A stretch of 64,000 bases of DNA from Agarophyton chilense (taxonomy: Eukaryota > Rhodophyta > Florideophyceae > Gracilariales > Gracilariaceae), in NCBI GenBank assembly GCA_030374765.1, contig JARGXX010000033.1:496001-560000 (forward strand), in the 5' to 3' direction. Positions 22,169-33,861 of this stretch are shown piece by piece (position 1 is the first letter of the stretch; the number at the start of each line of letters is the position of its first letter). The notes beneath the pieces were generated by a model that did no database searches, was not told where the DNA came from, and saw nothing but the letters and a program-made list of their open reading frames with translations. The position numbers and the translations under genes were made by a program.

Positions 22169-23316
22169 GGTTGGGAAGGCCGTAGATCAACCCGACGAAC
22201 GAGGTGATGACTCGACCTCCACCGCCGCGGTGAACACCAGCAGGTATTCATCCTTCTGAAGTAAAGCCTCCTCGGTCCGTTCTGAGGAGACGACCAATGG
22301 ATCCAACCTTTCCAGTAGAACCGACACTGACCTTTCGGGTACAACAGTGGCCGGCGTGCGGTCGCGAGCGGGTCCAGACCTTTGAAGTATCGTGGAACGG
22401 GACCAATCCCACCTTAAAGGCATAACTGCAGGGGTATCAATCCCCTCGGAATCTCCAACTTCGTTGACCTCAATGGTAACCGGCATCTCACCTCTCTCGA
22501 GCGCTGGTGCTGCTTGTGGGGACGAACCACCCCTTCGAGGTATCGTTGACGAACCCGCGAGGCGGCACGAGGTGCACCGACGTGGTACCGAATGGGTTCA
22601 AACGCGTGCGCGGAGGTGGCGCGATCCTGTCATTAACTTGAGGGTAAACTGGAATGCAAAACCGGAAAAAGGTCGCGTAATTACCTACGGGGCCGCTCAA
22701 CACCAATAAGGTCACACAACGGGAAGCTTCCACCACGGACCCATGCCAACACCTCAATGGTTGTATCGACGCAGGCTAAGGCCCCACCGGCGCCACGAGT
22801 CAATCCTTACAAGGTAGACGAGACCTGAAAGGTCGAGAAGCCAGAAAACCTTCAGGGAAAAGCCGGACAGTACGGTTACGGTCGCGACGCCGCCAATTAA
22901 GGGCAGTACTACCTGAAGGGTGGTCAAGCCGTGGGAACGACCAGGCGGGACGGCGCTGCGCAGGGACCTAGGAGGGGAATGAAGTTGGAGTAACCGGGAA
23001 GGATGCGATACCAACTTGGTTAGACGGTGGGCGATGCGGAAGCAGAATCGCAAGCAAGCAGGGCCACTACCAAAAAGGTGTCCGAGAGCTTGCTAGGTAC
23101 ACTGCATTTCCCTCATGACAGTCCCTACCTGAGTATTTGTCGGTCAATTCGTGCGCCGACGTCGTCGCGCGCCCTCCCCCAACCGATACTGGCGCCGAGT
23201 TCTGAACCTCAAGGGATCCAGCGCCGCGCCCAGACACTACTCAGATGCCCGCGCCGCTGTCGCCTGCTACAACTCTATGGTGTCATGAAGGGAGACACGG
23301 GGCGTGCCTCGTGGGT
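22169..23316. other. E1 region between antisense ORF start and 3' LTR
   Basis: This 1.15-kb GC-rich stretch belongs to E1 internal DNA. It has open frames of up to about 105 codons on both strands, none with a recognised domain. By position it should hold the promoter and leader of the antisense ORF; that is inference. Confidence 0.5.
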
Positions 23317-23326
23317 AGGAAGGGGG
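23317..23326 (+). other. Polypurine tract of E1
   Basis: AGGAAGGGGG, then TC, directly precedes LTR B. It marks LTR B as a 3' LTR in plus orientation and ties the internal region 21797-23316 to E1. Confidence 0.8.
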
Positions 23327-23328
23327 TC

Positions 23329-23962
23329 TGTCGTATAGTGGCTGAAGGGCTGACCTTTGAGGTGTCTAATACACTATGCTGACCTTGTAGGTGATGGGTG
23401 CGAGGAATCATCGGACACGTGGCTCTGGGCGAGCTACCATCTAGGTGTTGTCAGCCACTTGTAGTGTTGACATGTACCTTCTGGTTCAGTAATTATTAGT
23501 GATAGTAATTGTAATTATGCATTTTTTAGTACAGTAGTTGAGTGGCCACCTGGCACTGTAGCCAGTGCTGGCCAGGTCTCTGACACTAGGTCATAGACCG
23601 TGCCTTGCTGGCACCTCTCGGGTGATCTGGAGAGTGCAGTCCACTGCATATAGGGAACTGCACCTCCCTCATCCTTATCTCAGAAAGGCAGGCATCACGT
23701 GGGTCACGACTATACCTTTTGGTTTATTGTTTCTCAACTATCACACAGACTTTCCCGCGCGTCGACGCCTACCATCGATTACCTACACGGTATAGGCTAG
23801 TCGCCCCGCCGTTTGCCCCTGCGGTTTTTCACGGTGCCCTGTTACCATCGAGGTTTACTACGTCTACCTTCTAAGGTTGAGCTTCAACACGCTCCCTACG
23901 GTTGAGCGTCACAACGCTCCCGAGAAAAGACAGTAGCATAGCCCAGAGGTGATTGTACGACA
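23329..23962 (+). repeat. LTR B, copy 1 (3' LTR of E1)
   Basis: This 634-bp LTR has perfect 7-bp inverted ends, TGTCGTA/TACGACA. It matches the solo LTR at 49446-50105 over its full length. An AT-rich island lies at about 23490-23530. It abuts the protease region of the reverse element C1 at 23963, so E1 inserted into C1; the other target copy lies outside the window. Confidence 0.9.
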
Positions 23963-24762
23963 GTTAGAGTGATTCCAGTAACTGTACCTTTATGTAACCG
24001 TACGGGTCCATCTCGGAAGTTGCTGATCGTGACCAAGAAGAGCTTATTGAGGCGGATGTCCATTAATACATCTGCCATTAAGGTGAGGCGCTTCAGAACC
24101 GTTTTCGGGTGGTTCTGTATCGCCACGAGACCTGACGACTGTGAATGGACAGATACATTGATCTGGGTCATCTGGGGCATCGTTATGGTTTTCGATAAGC
24201 GAGCCTTATTGGACTTAGTATCCTCGGATTTAACTGCTCGTTTGAGGTTAGCTTCTGGCACTTAGACGAAACCGATTATGGAGATGGAAGGTGCGCGATA
24301 GAACGCGACTATCCTAAGGCCTGGATAAATGGCCTTAAAGTATCGATCGATGAAGGAGGTCCCTAGGATTGTTTCAGCGCCCAAATTAGGGCATAAAAGG
24401 AACCATATGCGGGCTTTTATTCGTCCTAAGTGTATTTAAAGTGGTACTATCCTTTTAATGTCCACTAGTCTACGTGATGCATCGTTAATCCTGGGGGTCT
24501 TCCCTTCCTGAACGAAATCTTTCCAACCAAATGAGAGTAGCTTCGAATGGACCAAATTCGTACCAGCGCATGTGTCAAGTACTGCTGTTGCCACTCGGCA
24601 GCTGTTGGAACCTAGTTTCATGGCTGCCCGAACTTTATAATTCTCCTTCCTGAGGATACAGACGGGGTCGTTCCTGTCTTCCAATTCTGGTCCATCCTGG
24701 GTTGTCCAATTGTTGTGGTTTCTAATGGGAGGTGAGGAGCTCCTTGGCTCCTGACCGTCCAA
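23963..24762 (-). pseudogene. C1 Ty3 pol fragment: aspartic protease region
   Basis: On the minus strand, VATAVLDTCAGTNLVHSKLL matches the C2 protease VATAVLDTGTGPNLVHSKLL; the catalytic DTG is DTC here, so the copy is inactive. Further on, VHSQSSGLVAIQNHPKTVLK and LFLVTISNFRDGPV match C2. The frame has breaks near 24260-24440. It is cut at 23963 by the insertion of E1. The upstream frame is open in the -1 register from the end of C1 gag (24819) into this protease. Confidence 0.85.
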
Positions 24763-24812
24763 TTGGTTTAGCCATGGACTTAAAGTGGGAGGATTTGTCT
24801 TGCATCGACCCT

Positions 24813-26932
24813 TTAAGCGTTTTCCGATGGGATTTTCGTTTCGTCTTGAGGATGGGGTTCCTCTTCGGGGTCGTCCGTGGAGTCTACAATGGCATGGACC
24901 TGTGGGGCTTTCATTGAGGTATTCGAAGGGGTGGCATAGTGGGAGCTTCTAGGTGTTCCTGTGGCTCGTTTCTGTGCCTTGTTAAACATTCTTTCGGATC
25001 TTCGCACCTTTCAATTATCTTCCCTTAAGGCTAGGAGATGTTTTCGTGCGTGCTCAGGCAGATAATTCGTTCAGTCACAGGGTTGGACCATGGAAAAGCA
25101 GAGGAAGTAAGCCCTTGGTGAGCGAACACAAACGTCCTTGTGGGGTGGAAAGAGGGGATACTTGGTTGTGGGTGGTCCAGTGGTCGCTATAGTTCCTTGG
25201 GAGGTATATGATGAGAACCCCGTGGGAAGGCCACCGAAATGAACCGCGAGGATATCTCCCGAGTCGGCATAATGGAGTGATGATTACATGTCCGATTCCG
25301 TGGAGCTAACAAAATGGGCTTGGTTTGGTTTACGCAATGGAGTTGCGTGTCTTCTGGATATATCAGCATTGCGCCTGGAAGTCTTGTAGGTTTTGTGGTA
25401 AACTTCGGCATATATGACGAGCCGGTGGAAGGAGAATTGTAGGTTTTCCGTGTGGTAACTACTAAAATGTGTCCGAGTGGCAGGCAGTAATCCCGTGATG
25501 AAATTAAGTTTGAGAAGTTCTTCAGAGAATACGTTTCCGAATTGGTAAGCCTACTTTGATACGTCGTCTGCGAAAGCCATTTCGGTCATGTTGGAGCTCT
25601 TCCTAAAGGATATTACTTCCTGGTGGACGTTCATTATAACTTCATCCGTGGCATAGGTTCTAAAGAGAAGGTAATGAACAACCTGAGGATATAACGTGGG
25701 GAGCTCAAGGTCTTGAGCATCCATGAGGTCAGTGGTGCCAGATATATTCGAAACCATTCGGTCACGCGCCTGTCCTGTGAGGAAGAATTGGGAAAGGTAC
25801 AGAGCGGCGCCCTCGTGGACACCGTTCTGATCACAGACCGTACGGAAAAAACTAAGAAACCTAAGGAAAGAAATGGGATCAGAACGCGAGAACTTGTCCG
25901 TCATGGTTGGTTGCATCCGTTTGGCCCATTCGGCGACTCTTTGAGCCACTGAACCAGATAATTTCGGGGACCTGTCGGCCAAAAGGTAATTCGGGTAGTG
26001 TAGAACCTTTAGGAAAAGTTCCTTTAGTTGTTTTCAGTGGTTTGAGGCCTCGAACGGCAGCCTCATTCACTTCCGAGTCGGTCGTTTTGGTTGAGTCCGA
26101 AAGGTCTCTTCTTTTACTCTTTCTGTTCTTCATTCTCCTACAGCTACTTCGTTTCTCTCCAGCGGAATGGGGACCTAAAGAATCGATCTCCCTATCAGAT
26201 CCGATGGAGCCCTGAGATCGCTATACCTCATATTATCCTTTAGGTCGAGCAATCTGTCTCTCTTCTAGACGCGGAGCTTCTCTGCAGCTCCTATATTGTA
26301 TTTCCGTTTGATTTACCTAATGGTGTTGCCGGCGAGGGGCGGGTAATACCACCACTTTTTGGGGGTTCGGTAGGGGGTTGCCGTATGGAAACCGGATTGT
26401 TGACTTGTGGAGTGGTCCTAGGGACCGCATTGACTGACTGGCTGGTGATTGCTCCTTGAATGGCCTGTAGAAGGGAGTCTTTGAATAACTGAGACTCTAA
26501 TTCCTTAGAGACTATTCGCGGAATGAGGTAATCCGTATAGTCAGCGATCGCCGTAGTGGGTGGCATGTCCACAATGGAATCCACATGGACTGAGCAGAGC
26601 TCACACAGATGGGGCCATAGAAGGTAGTCAAGCCCTATTAGAGTGTTCTCTCTAATTCCTTCGGTCTTACGGGGTTCTCCTTGGGCTGTCCCTGGCCTAG
26701 AGGTGGCCCTGGTGAGGCATTCTCGTAACCTCGCTGCCACCGTCGGTTCTCGGCGAATCCTTTCAGGGTTGTCCACGAAAGTCAGCACTTCTTGCGGCTG
26801 GCTTCCCGTGCTCTTGCGGTCGCTAAAGGTATCAACCTGAGAGTCGGGCGTCATCTTTCGCGTTGTAGTTGCAACTTATCCTTCCGTAGGAGTCTTATGG
26901 TCTGGTCGGTTGGCTGTGTTTTCAGCATCCAT
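24813..26932 (-). pseudogene. C1 Ty3 gag
   Basis: The start ATG is at 26932, with a TAA after 18 codons. Then 187 codons are open to 26291 (NPERIRREPTVAARL, LCSVHVDSIVDM), a basic Ser-rich part (about 26133) and the capsid (RMQPTMTDKFSRSDPISFLRFL, CDQNGVHEGAAL, FFLTGQARDR, 25982-25551). A degenerate zinc knuckle (LCFSMVQPCD) lies at about 25090, with its last Cys codon now a stop. Gag ends at TAA 24813-24815, with the heptamer GGAAAAC (minus strand, 24825-24819) two codons earlier. Several frame changes separate the parts. The sister copy is C2 at 52684. Confidence 0.8.
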
Positions 26933-27036
26933 GATGGCCGTTGCTTCTGTACTTCTGGTCCGTTGGGGAATTTAACCAAAGGCTAGAATCCGTATAATTC
27001 TTCTTTCCAGTGGTCAGCTCAATTATTCCTAAGGAA

Positions 27037-27054
27037 TTCAAAGTCTGGAGACCA
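27037..27054 (-). other. C1 primer-binding site
   Basis: On the minus strand TGGTCTCCAGACTTTGAA starts 3 nt after the LTR end. It differs from the E2 site at two positions. Confidence 0.7.
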
Positions 27055-27057
27055 AAA

Positions 27058-27473
27058 TGTAACGCAATGACTGGTTAGTCAGAGTACTGGTCTCAACCTG
27101 AGATAGCGTGTTAGAGCGGGTCCTAAAGTCCGTATCCTTGACAGCGGCACTACCAGATTACTTGGTGCAATGAGCGGGCGTTTAATGCGTAGTCCTACAG
27201 GTCGGAGCTGCGGAAACGATGGCTTGAAGACCAATTGGTGGAACTAATGTACCAAAGGGGTTTCTTTAGTATCCTTACGGGGCCTACCTGATTCTAAGGA
27301 AGAAGCGTCACTCGAGCCAAGTAAATATCAATTGCAAGGCGCTGGGATCTCCCTGGCACTGTAAAGCTATTCTATTACACTAAATAAAATAAAATAATTA
27401 TCTTAATATGTCCAGCTGAGCTTGGCCAGTCCACGTGGCGTCTGTAAGATACCTTAGGCTCTGGCGCCTTACA
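27058..27473 (-). repeat. LTR C, copy 1 (5' LTR of C1)
   Basis: This 416-bp LTR, in minus orientation, begins TGTAAGGCGCC and ends CATTGCGTTACA. It matches 52142-52558 throughout, including a run of TAAAATAAAATAATT that probably marks the promoter. Eleven bases of flank (CGGTTGAGTTC) before the LTR are also identical in the two copies. Confidence 0.88.
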
Positions 27474-30400
27474 GAACTCAACCGTGAGCGTTTATCCTTC
27501 ACATGCAAGGCCAAAAGACCAAGTGACACGAAGAAGTTCTAATCTTTTCCTCCGGGTGTAGCACAGTAAAGTAGCTTCTCCAAGGATGCATGAAGCAGTC
27601 AGGGTGTAGCTCTGAGAAAAACCAGCGCAGAAAGTGGTAAGAGTGAATTAGAAAGGCTGGATCCACGAATATAATACCAAACAGTTAGTCTGTTACCAGA
27701 GTGGAGGCAAAGAAAGATGTGTAGCACAGCAGAGCAGAAGGGGTGTAGGGCACGGTAGCCAAGGAAAATAGACAACCTTCTACAAGGCAACGAAGAGAAC
27801 AATTATGTATTATCAATATCTAAAAACAAGATGAGTTCTATTTAAGACACCAGTTGGGTACTAATACTGTAAATAACGCGATCTAACTTCTAAGGAGTCT
27901 AGCGGAACGTAAAGGTAGAAAATACTGAGAGCCATAAAAACCCGGTTAGAGATATTTTACAGAGCAGGAAGGCGAGACCGCTGAGCCACAATCTATCGTA
28001 TCTTATTATAGTACACTCTCTACCTTACTAGAAATAATGGAGATAAAATATATAAACTAACTAGCAGTGCTGGACGTAAACCTGCTCAACTCGTGTGGAC
28101 GTCCAGTTCGTCAACCAATAATTCTCTTCTAGTAATGGCATGATAAGTAACGAAGCACAAATGATAAAATGCTTAAGTCGTAAATCATTTTCCTTACAAA
28201 GTTTGCACTTCAGTTATTACGCCCATGCTGAGTTGCTGGGCACCAAATTCGATTTTTAGATTCTCGCAGTGATCGTAGAAACGTAAGAAGATTTTTTATG
28301 GATTATGCATTGGTGGGTTCTAAACGGGGATGAGTAATAAAATAGCGATATAGCCATTTTGAACGGCAAGGTTGCTGTAAGCGTTCTTGGCACTAAATTT
28401 GCTTTTAACATAGTATTCTGTTGCTCGGTTTTTGCAAAAAGTTTCACCGTAGTTGTTCTTTCAGATGAGTTAGAGAGAATACGAAAGATTTTTGAACGTT
28501 GAGTTGATCAATACATAAACTGCCGAGAGCTTTCATTGCTGTTGGTGAAAAGTTAAAATCCGAGACCGGGTTTACTCGCCGCTCAGCAACGTCGCGTCAG
28601 TCTGAATGGTACAAACCCTCATGGTCACTGTAAATAGAACTAGATGAAAAAAACAGTGTACACGGGAATACATATGCTTCCCAGTAGGGGGAACAACAAT
28701 TCCGAGTATCGGTCAGAGCATCCCCCACAGCTGGCCGAAAAACCAAACTCCCAAACATAGTTCGGAGCAAACCCAAAAACGTAACCCAACGTCACACTGC
28801 AAAACTCAAACTATATCCTAAATTTTTGGACCAGCCCAAACCAAGATGGCTTTGGGAGACCCTCCCAAAACCATGTTCGTCACCCCCCGCCAGCGGCACG
28901 ATCGCTACCTCTCGGGGCGCCCGCAGTTCCTCTCAGAAAAGAGATGCTCTTTCTACACAGATTCAACACAAACCACGCACTTAATAGAGCTCTCAAACCA
29001 CTCAAGCAGAAGCTACCGTCTGCGAGAACCATAAACAAGCCTGCTGCGTACATCGCGTTGGAGGCTACATGCACCAAATTCTTCGTTCCACCGCGCTCAG
29101 CTCTCTCCCTCCTCGATGGTACGTGCTGGCCGTGAGGAGTTACATGCATTTTATGCGGCGAGTTTGGCGGGTTCATGCTTGTTGACGATGTTTGCGCGTA
29201 TAAAGGACCCTGAGAAAAGACGGATGAGCATGGAGACTGTGAGAAGTGGCCTTGTCTTTCACATTGGACGGAGAAGGCATGGCATTGTTTGCGGGTTTTT
29301 CTGACGCGGGATGCAGGGGACACGACTTTGTCCGCGACTTGTTTACATCAGTTCTGTGTGGCTACGTTTGTTCTGTTCTGGTGCTGCATTCGAATCCTTT
29401 TATCCAGTTTGGTACTAATTTTATCAATTGGTCGGCCGCTAAAAAGTGGTTCCCGCATTACAATTAAGAAAAGTGGTATGGGCAGTGCGTTCGAAAAACG
29501 TTTATGCGACAGTTTTGTAGTACTTGTGGGTACTGTAATGCGAAAAGTGTTCCATCATTGCTGGAACGCACCTTTATGCAGAGCCAGCAGGATCTGGACT
29601 CTGTATTTCAGAGATGGCGTCGAAAGCCATAATGGCTCATCAGGGGAACTAATATAGTTTTTGTAATTGTTTTGGATAGTGTGCTGCTTTAAACGCTTCT
29701 AACAGCGATTACAGTAACTTAGAACCTTATAGTAGGAACTATCGAGTAGTATTGCGTTTCCGCTCCTTTTTAGAGGTTCTACAACTCTATAAAAAGGGCT
29801 CTGATGTCTCCGAGATCTCTCTCGCACGACTACAACCAACGATTGACACCCTAAAACATTATCTTTCGTTGGCTTCGAGCCCTTCAACTTTATGAAAATA
29901 TGAGGCATCTGTCGCCTGGGGTTCAGTGAGGCGACCGCCACTAGAAGACCAACCCCATAAGTTATAAAACCTGTGAGGCGTTTGCCGCAGTACACGGGTC
30001 TAGTGAGACGTTGGCCGCTGGACGGAACACCCCCTCGCAGCCCACTGCACTGGTTAAAGCGCCCTCGGCGTGGGCGGGAGACGGTCTTTGTGTACCAACA
30101 GTACTGGGTCTGTCTAGAAAGCCCCCACAGATTGAAAAGACTTCGATAGTCGTAAAGACTTGGTGGCAATCTGGGATCTAGTACTGAACGGGAAGCTGCC
30201 GCAAGTGGTGCCGCATAAACTTTCCCGCTAAATGCCAGCTTCGGGTATAGAGTGAAAACGTATCCTTTTATTATTACCTCACCTCGGGATGCCTTGTAGG
30301 GATTGTACACGCCTGCTTCTGGTTAACGCAGAAGAAGTTTATATAGAAATATTATATCTCATTTTGTCTATTTGGGCCATTCAGTAACGTAAAAGGCATT

Positions 30401-30871
30401 ATTTCGCAGAAGTTTACTGTAACGTCTAGCACACAGCGTCACATTCAAAAATGGCGCCCACCGCACTGAAGGACCTGTCGTGTTCTGGAAAAAAACTTCA
30501 CTTTGGTGTGCGGGAAGATGAATTTCGTACTGAACTGGAAATAATAGTTCCCGAAAGCACGCGTTCTCTACATCTGTCGCGGTGTCGAGTTGTCGCGGCC
30601 CTGCCCTTTCTCCAGTCTTGTTTCTCGGTTTTTTGGCGCGAGAAGCCGCTTTTTAAACATTCAGTTTGTGCTTTCTTGTGTAAGCAACGATGTTCTCTTC
30701 CGGTTTGTGTTTTCAAACTTATGGCGGGAAACCAAAAAGGAACGTGTGGACGCAAGGGCTTCACCGGCGGCACTTCAGACAATAGAGTTGTAGGTGCTGT
30801 GTTGATGAGTTCACATCAGAGTTTCTACCCGCTGACTGGTTTATATTGCTTTTTATCGCACCACTTGGCTC
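27474..30871. other. No recognised gene
   Basis: 27474-28800 is AT-rich with only short frames. From about 28850 the base composition becomes more GC-rich, with open stretches on both strands: 147 codons minus at 29323-28880, 122 codons plus at 29289-29657, and 203 codons minus at 30310-29699. None shows a domain I know, and none has a convincing homologue in the window. The minus frame at 29699-30310 is the longest and could be an exon or decayed gene. A frame at 30451-31101 (216 codons) overlaps the start of the SANT-type ORF and is probably not coding. Confidence 0.5.
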
Positions 30872-31819
30872 TTGATATTCAATCGAACACAAGGTTTATA
30901 TTACATGGCGTTTGTCGGCTCTGGGAATATAGAGATGCCACGAGAACAGGTGGTGCCAGCTCAAAATGTGCAAGCAGCTTCTCGTGGAAAGAACTTGAGA
31001 TGGAGTCAACCGGAGACGATGGCGCTCGTTGGCGCGGCGGCAGCCGCATCTACGGACCCTGTGGAAGGATCGTGCATGTCCGCTGCGGAGTTTGGACGTA
31101 GAATTCATTCATTATTTATTTAGGAAAAGGAGAGGCCTAAGCAGGCTTGCACATTATCGCGATAGGGGTGTGAAATTGACTGTCGCAGATGATCAAGTGA
31201 TGGGTGCCGTAGGTTTTGGGAAAAGATTCGAGCTGAATGTACCAAGTTCAAGGCTTTCTACAAGACGGTACTGGCGATGAACGTGACGGTAAATTCTGAC
31301 GATGAGGCCCTGGTCAGCTTTGTAAAACTACTCTTCAATGACGGAAGCAGTTCAGTATCGCAAATATAAGATTGCGGTCGCAATCTGTCAAATCATTGTG
31401 CAAACCCATTCACTTTTAGGGAAGAATTCGAATTCTTAAAGAGCCAAACTACACTCATTATTGCCGCAGGTGTGCCTAGGGACCGTGACGAAGAGAAGTC
31501 ACCACAGAAGGGACCAATTGGAACAAAATCAGCAAAGAAGATAGAAAATGAGAAGAGGGCCACTACGGAGAAGGTCACATTGGCTGAGTCAATTGGCCGT
31601 TTGGGGAAGATCATGTACGAATCGGTCCAAAGTAAAAGAGCCATCGCGCAAGACAAACTCAAACTTCAACAGGAGAAACTTGATGGGAAGATGGCGTCCT
31701 AGCTCATGAACGAAGATTCAGGTGCCACAGAGAATAAAAAGATGCAGTTGAAATCATTGTTTTGTAAGAGATTGCTGGAAAGGTTAATTTCGGATGACGA
31801 AGGGGCAAAACTAATTTGA
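30872..31819 (+). pseudogene. PIF/Harbinger accessory protein (Myb/SANT-like), decayed
   Basis: One frame carries LRWSQPETMALVGAAAAA, FGRRIHSLFI, FWEKIRAECTKFKAFY, LVSFVKLLFN and FTFREEFEFL, the Myb/SANT-like (trihelix-like) DNA-binding pattern of the second ORF of Harbinger-type transposons. It ends in a Lys/Glu-rich coiled part (KLKLQQEKLDGKM). In-frame stops occur at about 31121, 31160, 31191, 31367 and 31700. In this superfamily the protein binds transposon ends and brings the transposase to the nucleus. The transposase remnant lies tail-to-tail at 32049-33354, so both likely come from one element. I could not define terminal inverted repeats. Confidence 0.7.
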
Positions 31820-32048
31820 GTGGAGAAAAAAATGAGAACGCGAAGTCAAAAAGCGCAAAGGAAGCTTCATATGTAGACAGTGGCGTTGCTGACACGCTTT
31901 TACAGTTAGCCAAGGACAGAAGCCCGACTGAAACATCCTAACCCGTATTTCCATGTCCATTCCAAAAGTTCTTCATTAAAGCTTCTTGCAGTTTTATGTG
32001 ATCCGAAAGACTGCCCACAGGATCAAGTAGTCAGCGCAACAGCTCAGC

Positions 32049-33354
32049 CTACTCATATGAAAAACTCGGGTGGGAGACAGTATTGTAGATCGTCTCGCTA
32101 CTTTGAACGTCAGCAGGTTGCAAACGATATTTTGCCGTTCCAGTATACCCGCGTTCTTCGGCAATCATATTATGAAGAATTGCACAACACATCTCGATCT
32201 CATCTAGATCTTTTAATCTGGAAAAACGTGCTGCTATCCAGTACTTCAAACTGTGCATAATGTGCAGCAAAAATGCACTCTACCTCTTTTTTGCGAATGA
32301 ATAACAATGAGTGTACAACCGTTCTTTGCGAGAGTGCAAATTAGAGTGTGGTTTGGCTAAAATTCTTAACCTAGGATATATACAGTCACTTAGATAGTAA
32401 AACCAATCGATGATAGACCAGACATTATTCGTGACTTTTTGTGCATCTGGCTGTTGCCCAATGCGTATTTGATAAAACAAACAGCTTTTAATTATGATCG
32501 AGATATTGTTTTTAGCGCCTGGACTACCGAAGATCATATGACAGATTCGTAAATGATCTTCACAGACAATCTTCATTCTCAACATAGGCTTTCGTTCTTT
32601 GCCTTTGTTTTGAAGTTGCCAAATCACTGGACAGTTACCACGTTCCCAGCCAGAAGAACCTGCTGCACCAAGACATTTTAGAAATCCTGACGAGGCGTAA
32701 TGATACCTTATCTATTTCATTTCGGATAAATTCGGGAGTCGGATATATTCAACCTTGAAGCAGTAAACCACTCGTTTTGCGAATCGTTTGAAATATTCCA
32801 AAATTGTAGATTCATGTAACTGAATGTACGAGAAAGCATTATCTGCTGCAAGACCTGAACTGAATTGAAAAAAACTGCAGTCATTTTTCAGTCTATGGAT
32901 GCACCAAAAACACCATTTGCGCCAGGAAGCTGTTTGAAGTAGTATATTTACGCATATAAAACCAGACGAATACGTTGATAAACATATTGCAAAATGGAGA
33001 ACCGTCTTTTAAATTCTTTCATGGTAAAAAGTGGGGTTTAATATTTTGTCTTAAAAAGGAGTCTTAGTTTATTGGTCGAGCTCTTTTTGGGTTTCCAACG
33101 TCTCCATTTGCTTTTCTCTCCAATATGGATTCTGTATGGCTTCTTTGTTGAACATTTTGCGCTGTTTGTGCTGCTGCTTCACAAATCAAATACAAACATT
33201 CGAGATCACTCTCATCACTGGTAGACGACGAGTCAGAGCTTGTCCTTAGGTGTAAGATCGACAAGAAAATCGCATTGTGGGAGAAAGAAGGTTTGGGGGC
33301 TTGTTCGGGTTTTGAGCCCGGTAGGGTGTCTGTGTCTTTGGACGGTGATGACAA
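32049..33354 (-). pseudogene. PIF/Harbinger transposase (DDE), decayed
   Basis: In pieces on the minus strand: HESTILEYFKRFAKRVV, PNLSEMK, RGNCPVIWQLQNKGKERKPM, VCEDHLRICHMIFGSPGAKN, YYLSDCIYPRL and DEIEMCCAILHNMIAEERGY. These match the Harbinger order, including the terminal LHNMI-E-RG box. The first catalytic region, normally GSIDCMHW, reads GAAGSSGW, so the first Asp is lost. Frame changes occur near 32275 and 32640. The N-terminus may be the Ser-rich frame at 33354-33064. The enzyme would cut and rejoin transposon ends in the nucleus; this copy cannot. Confidence 0.75.
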
Positions 33355-33861
33355 TGTATGCGTTTAGTCGCCCATTTAGATTTCTACACGTTTGGATTCT
33401 TTTTAGGATTTGCGCTGGCGAGTGGGGATGCCCTTACATACGTGGAGTTTAAGGAGATCCAAAGAAGCAATGCGCTCGTTTTCGATATGATTCGAAGCAA
33501 GAGCTTTTCTCTAAGATCCATTCCTTTTCACTCCAGCCTCTGTGTTGCACTTGGCCTTGTGTTCCGCGATGCCCTAATGGGGAGGGTACTTATTTTTAGA
33601 TATGTATCATTTTCTTACTGACAAACGCTTTTCGGACAACCTCTTGCGAGTGCACAATCTGGTGTGGCCAATGTAGTAAGGAACTCATTTGTAATAGTAG
33701 TGTTGTTACTCTGTCTCTCCCAAATTTCCAGGAAAGGGCTTACTCTGAGACGACTCTCCGCTTCCCCCCTTTAAATCAAGCTTTTTGGCAATTCCTGCTC
33801 TTCAGAAAGAGAGGGTATCCAATTGCCAGTTCTAAAAGTGTTCCTGTCCAACTGTTTAAGT
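33355..33861. other. No recognised gene
   Basis: Only short frames are visible (longest 87 codons, plus). The region is probably the 3' flank of the secreted-protein gene and the end of the Harbinger remnant. Confidence 0.5.

Noticed and set aside
29699..30310. 203-codon minus frame as a protein gene
   Set aside because: No signal, domain or paralogue is visible and the composition is not convincing. It is listed only as an open frame in an unassigned region.
30451..31101. 216-codon plus-strand frame as a gene
   Set aside because: It overlaps the start of the SANT-type ORF in another frame, and only the latter matches a known family.
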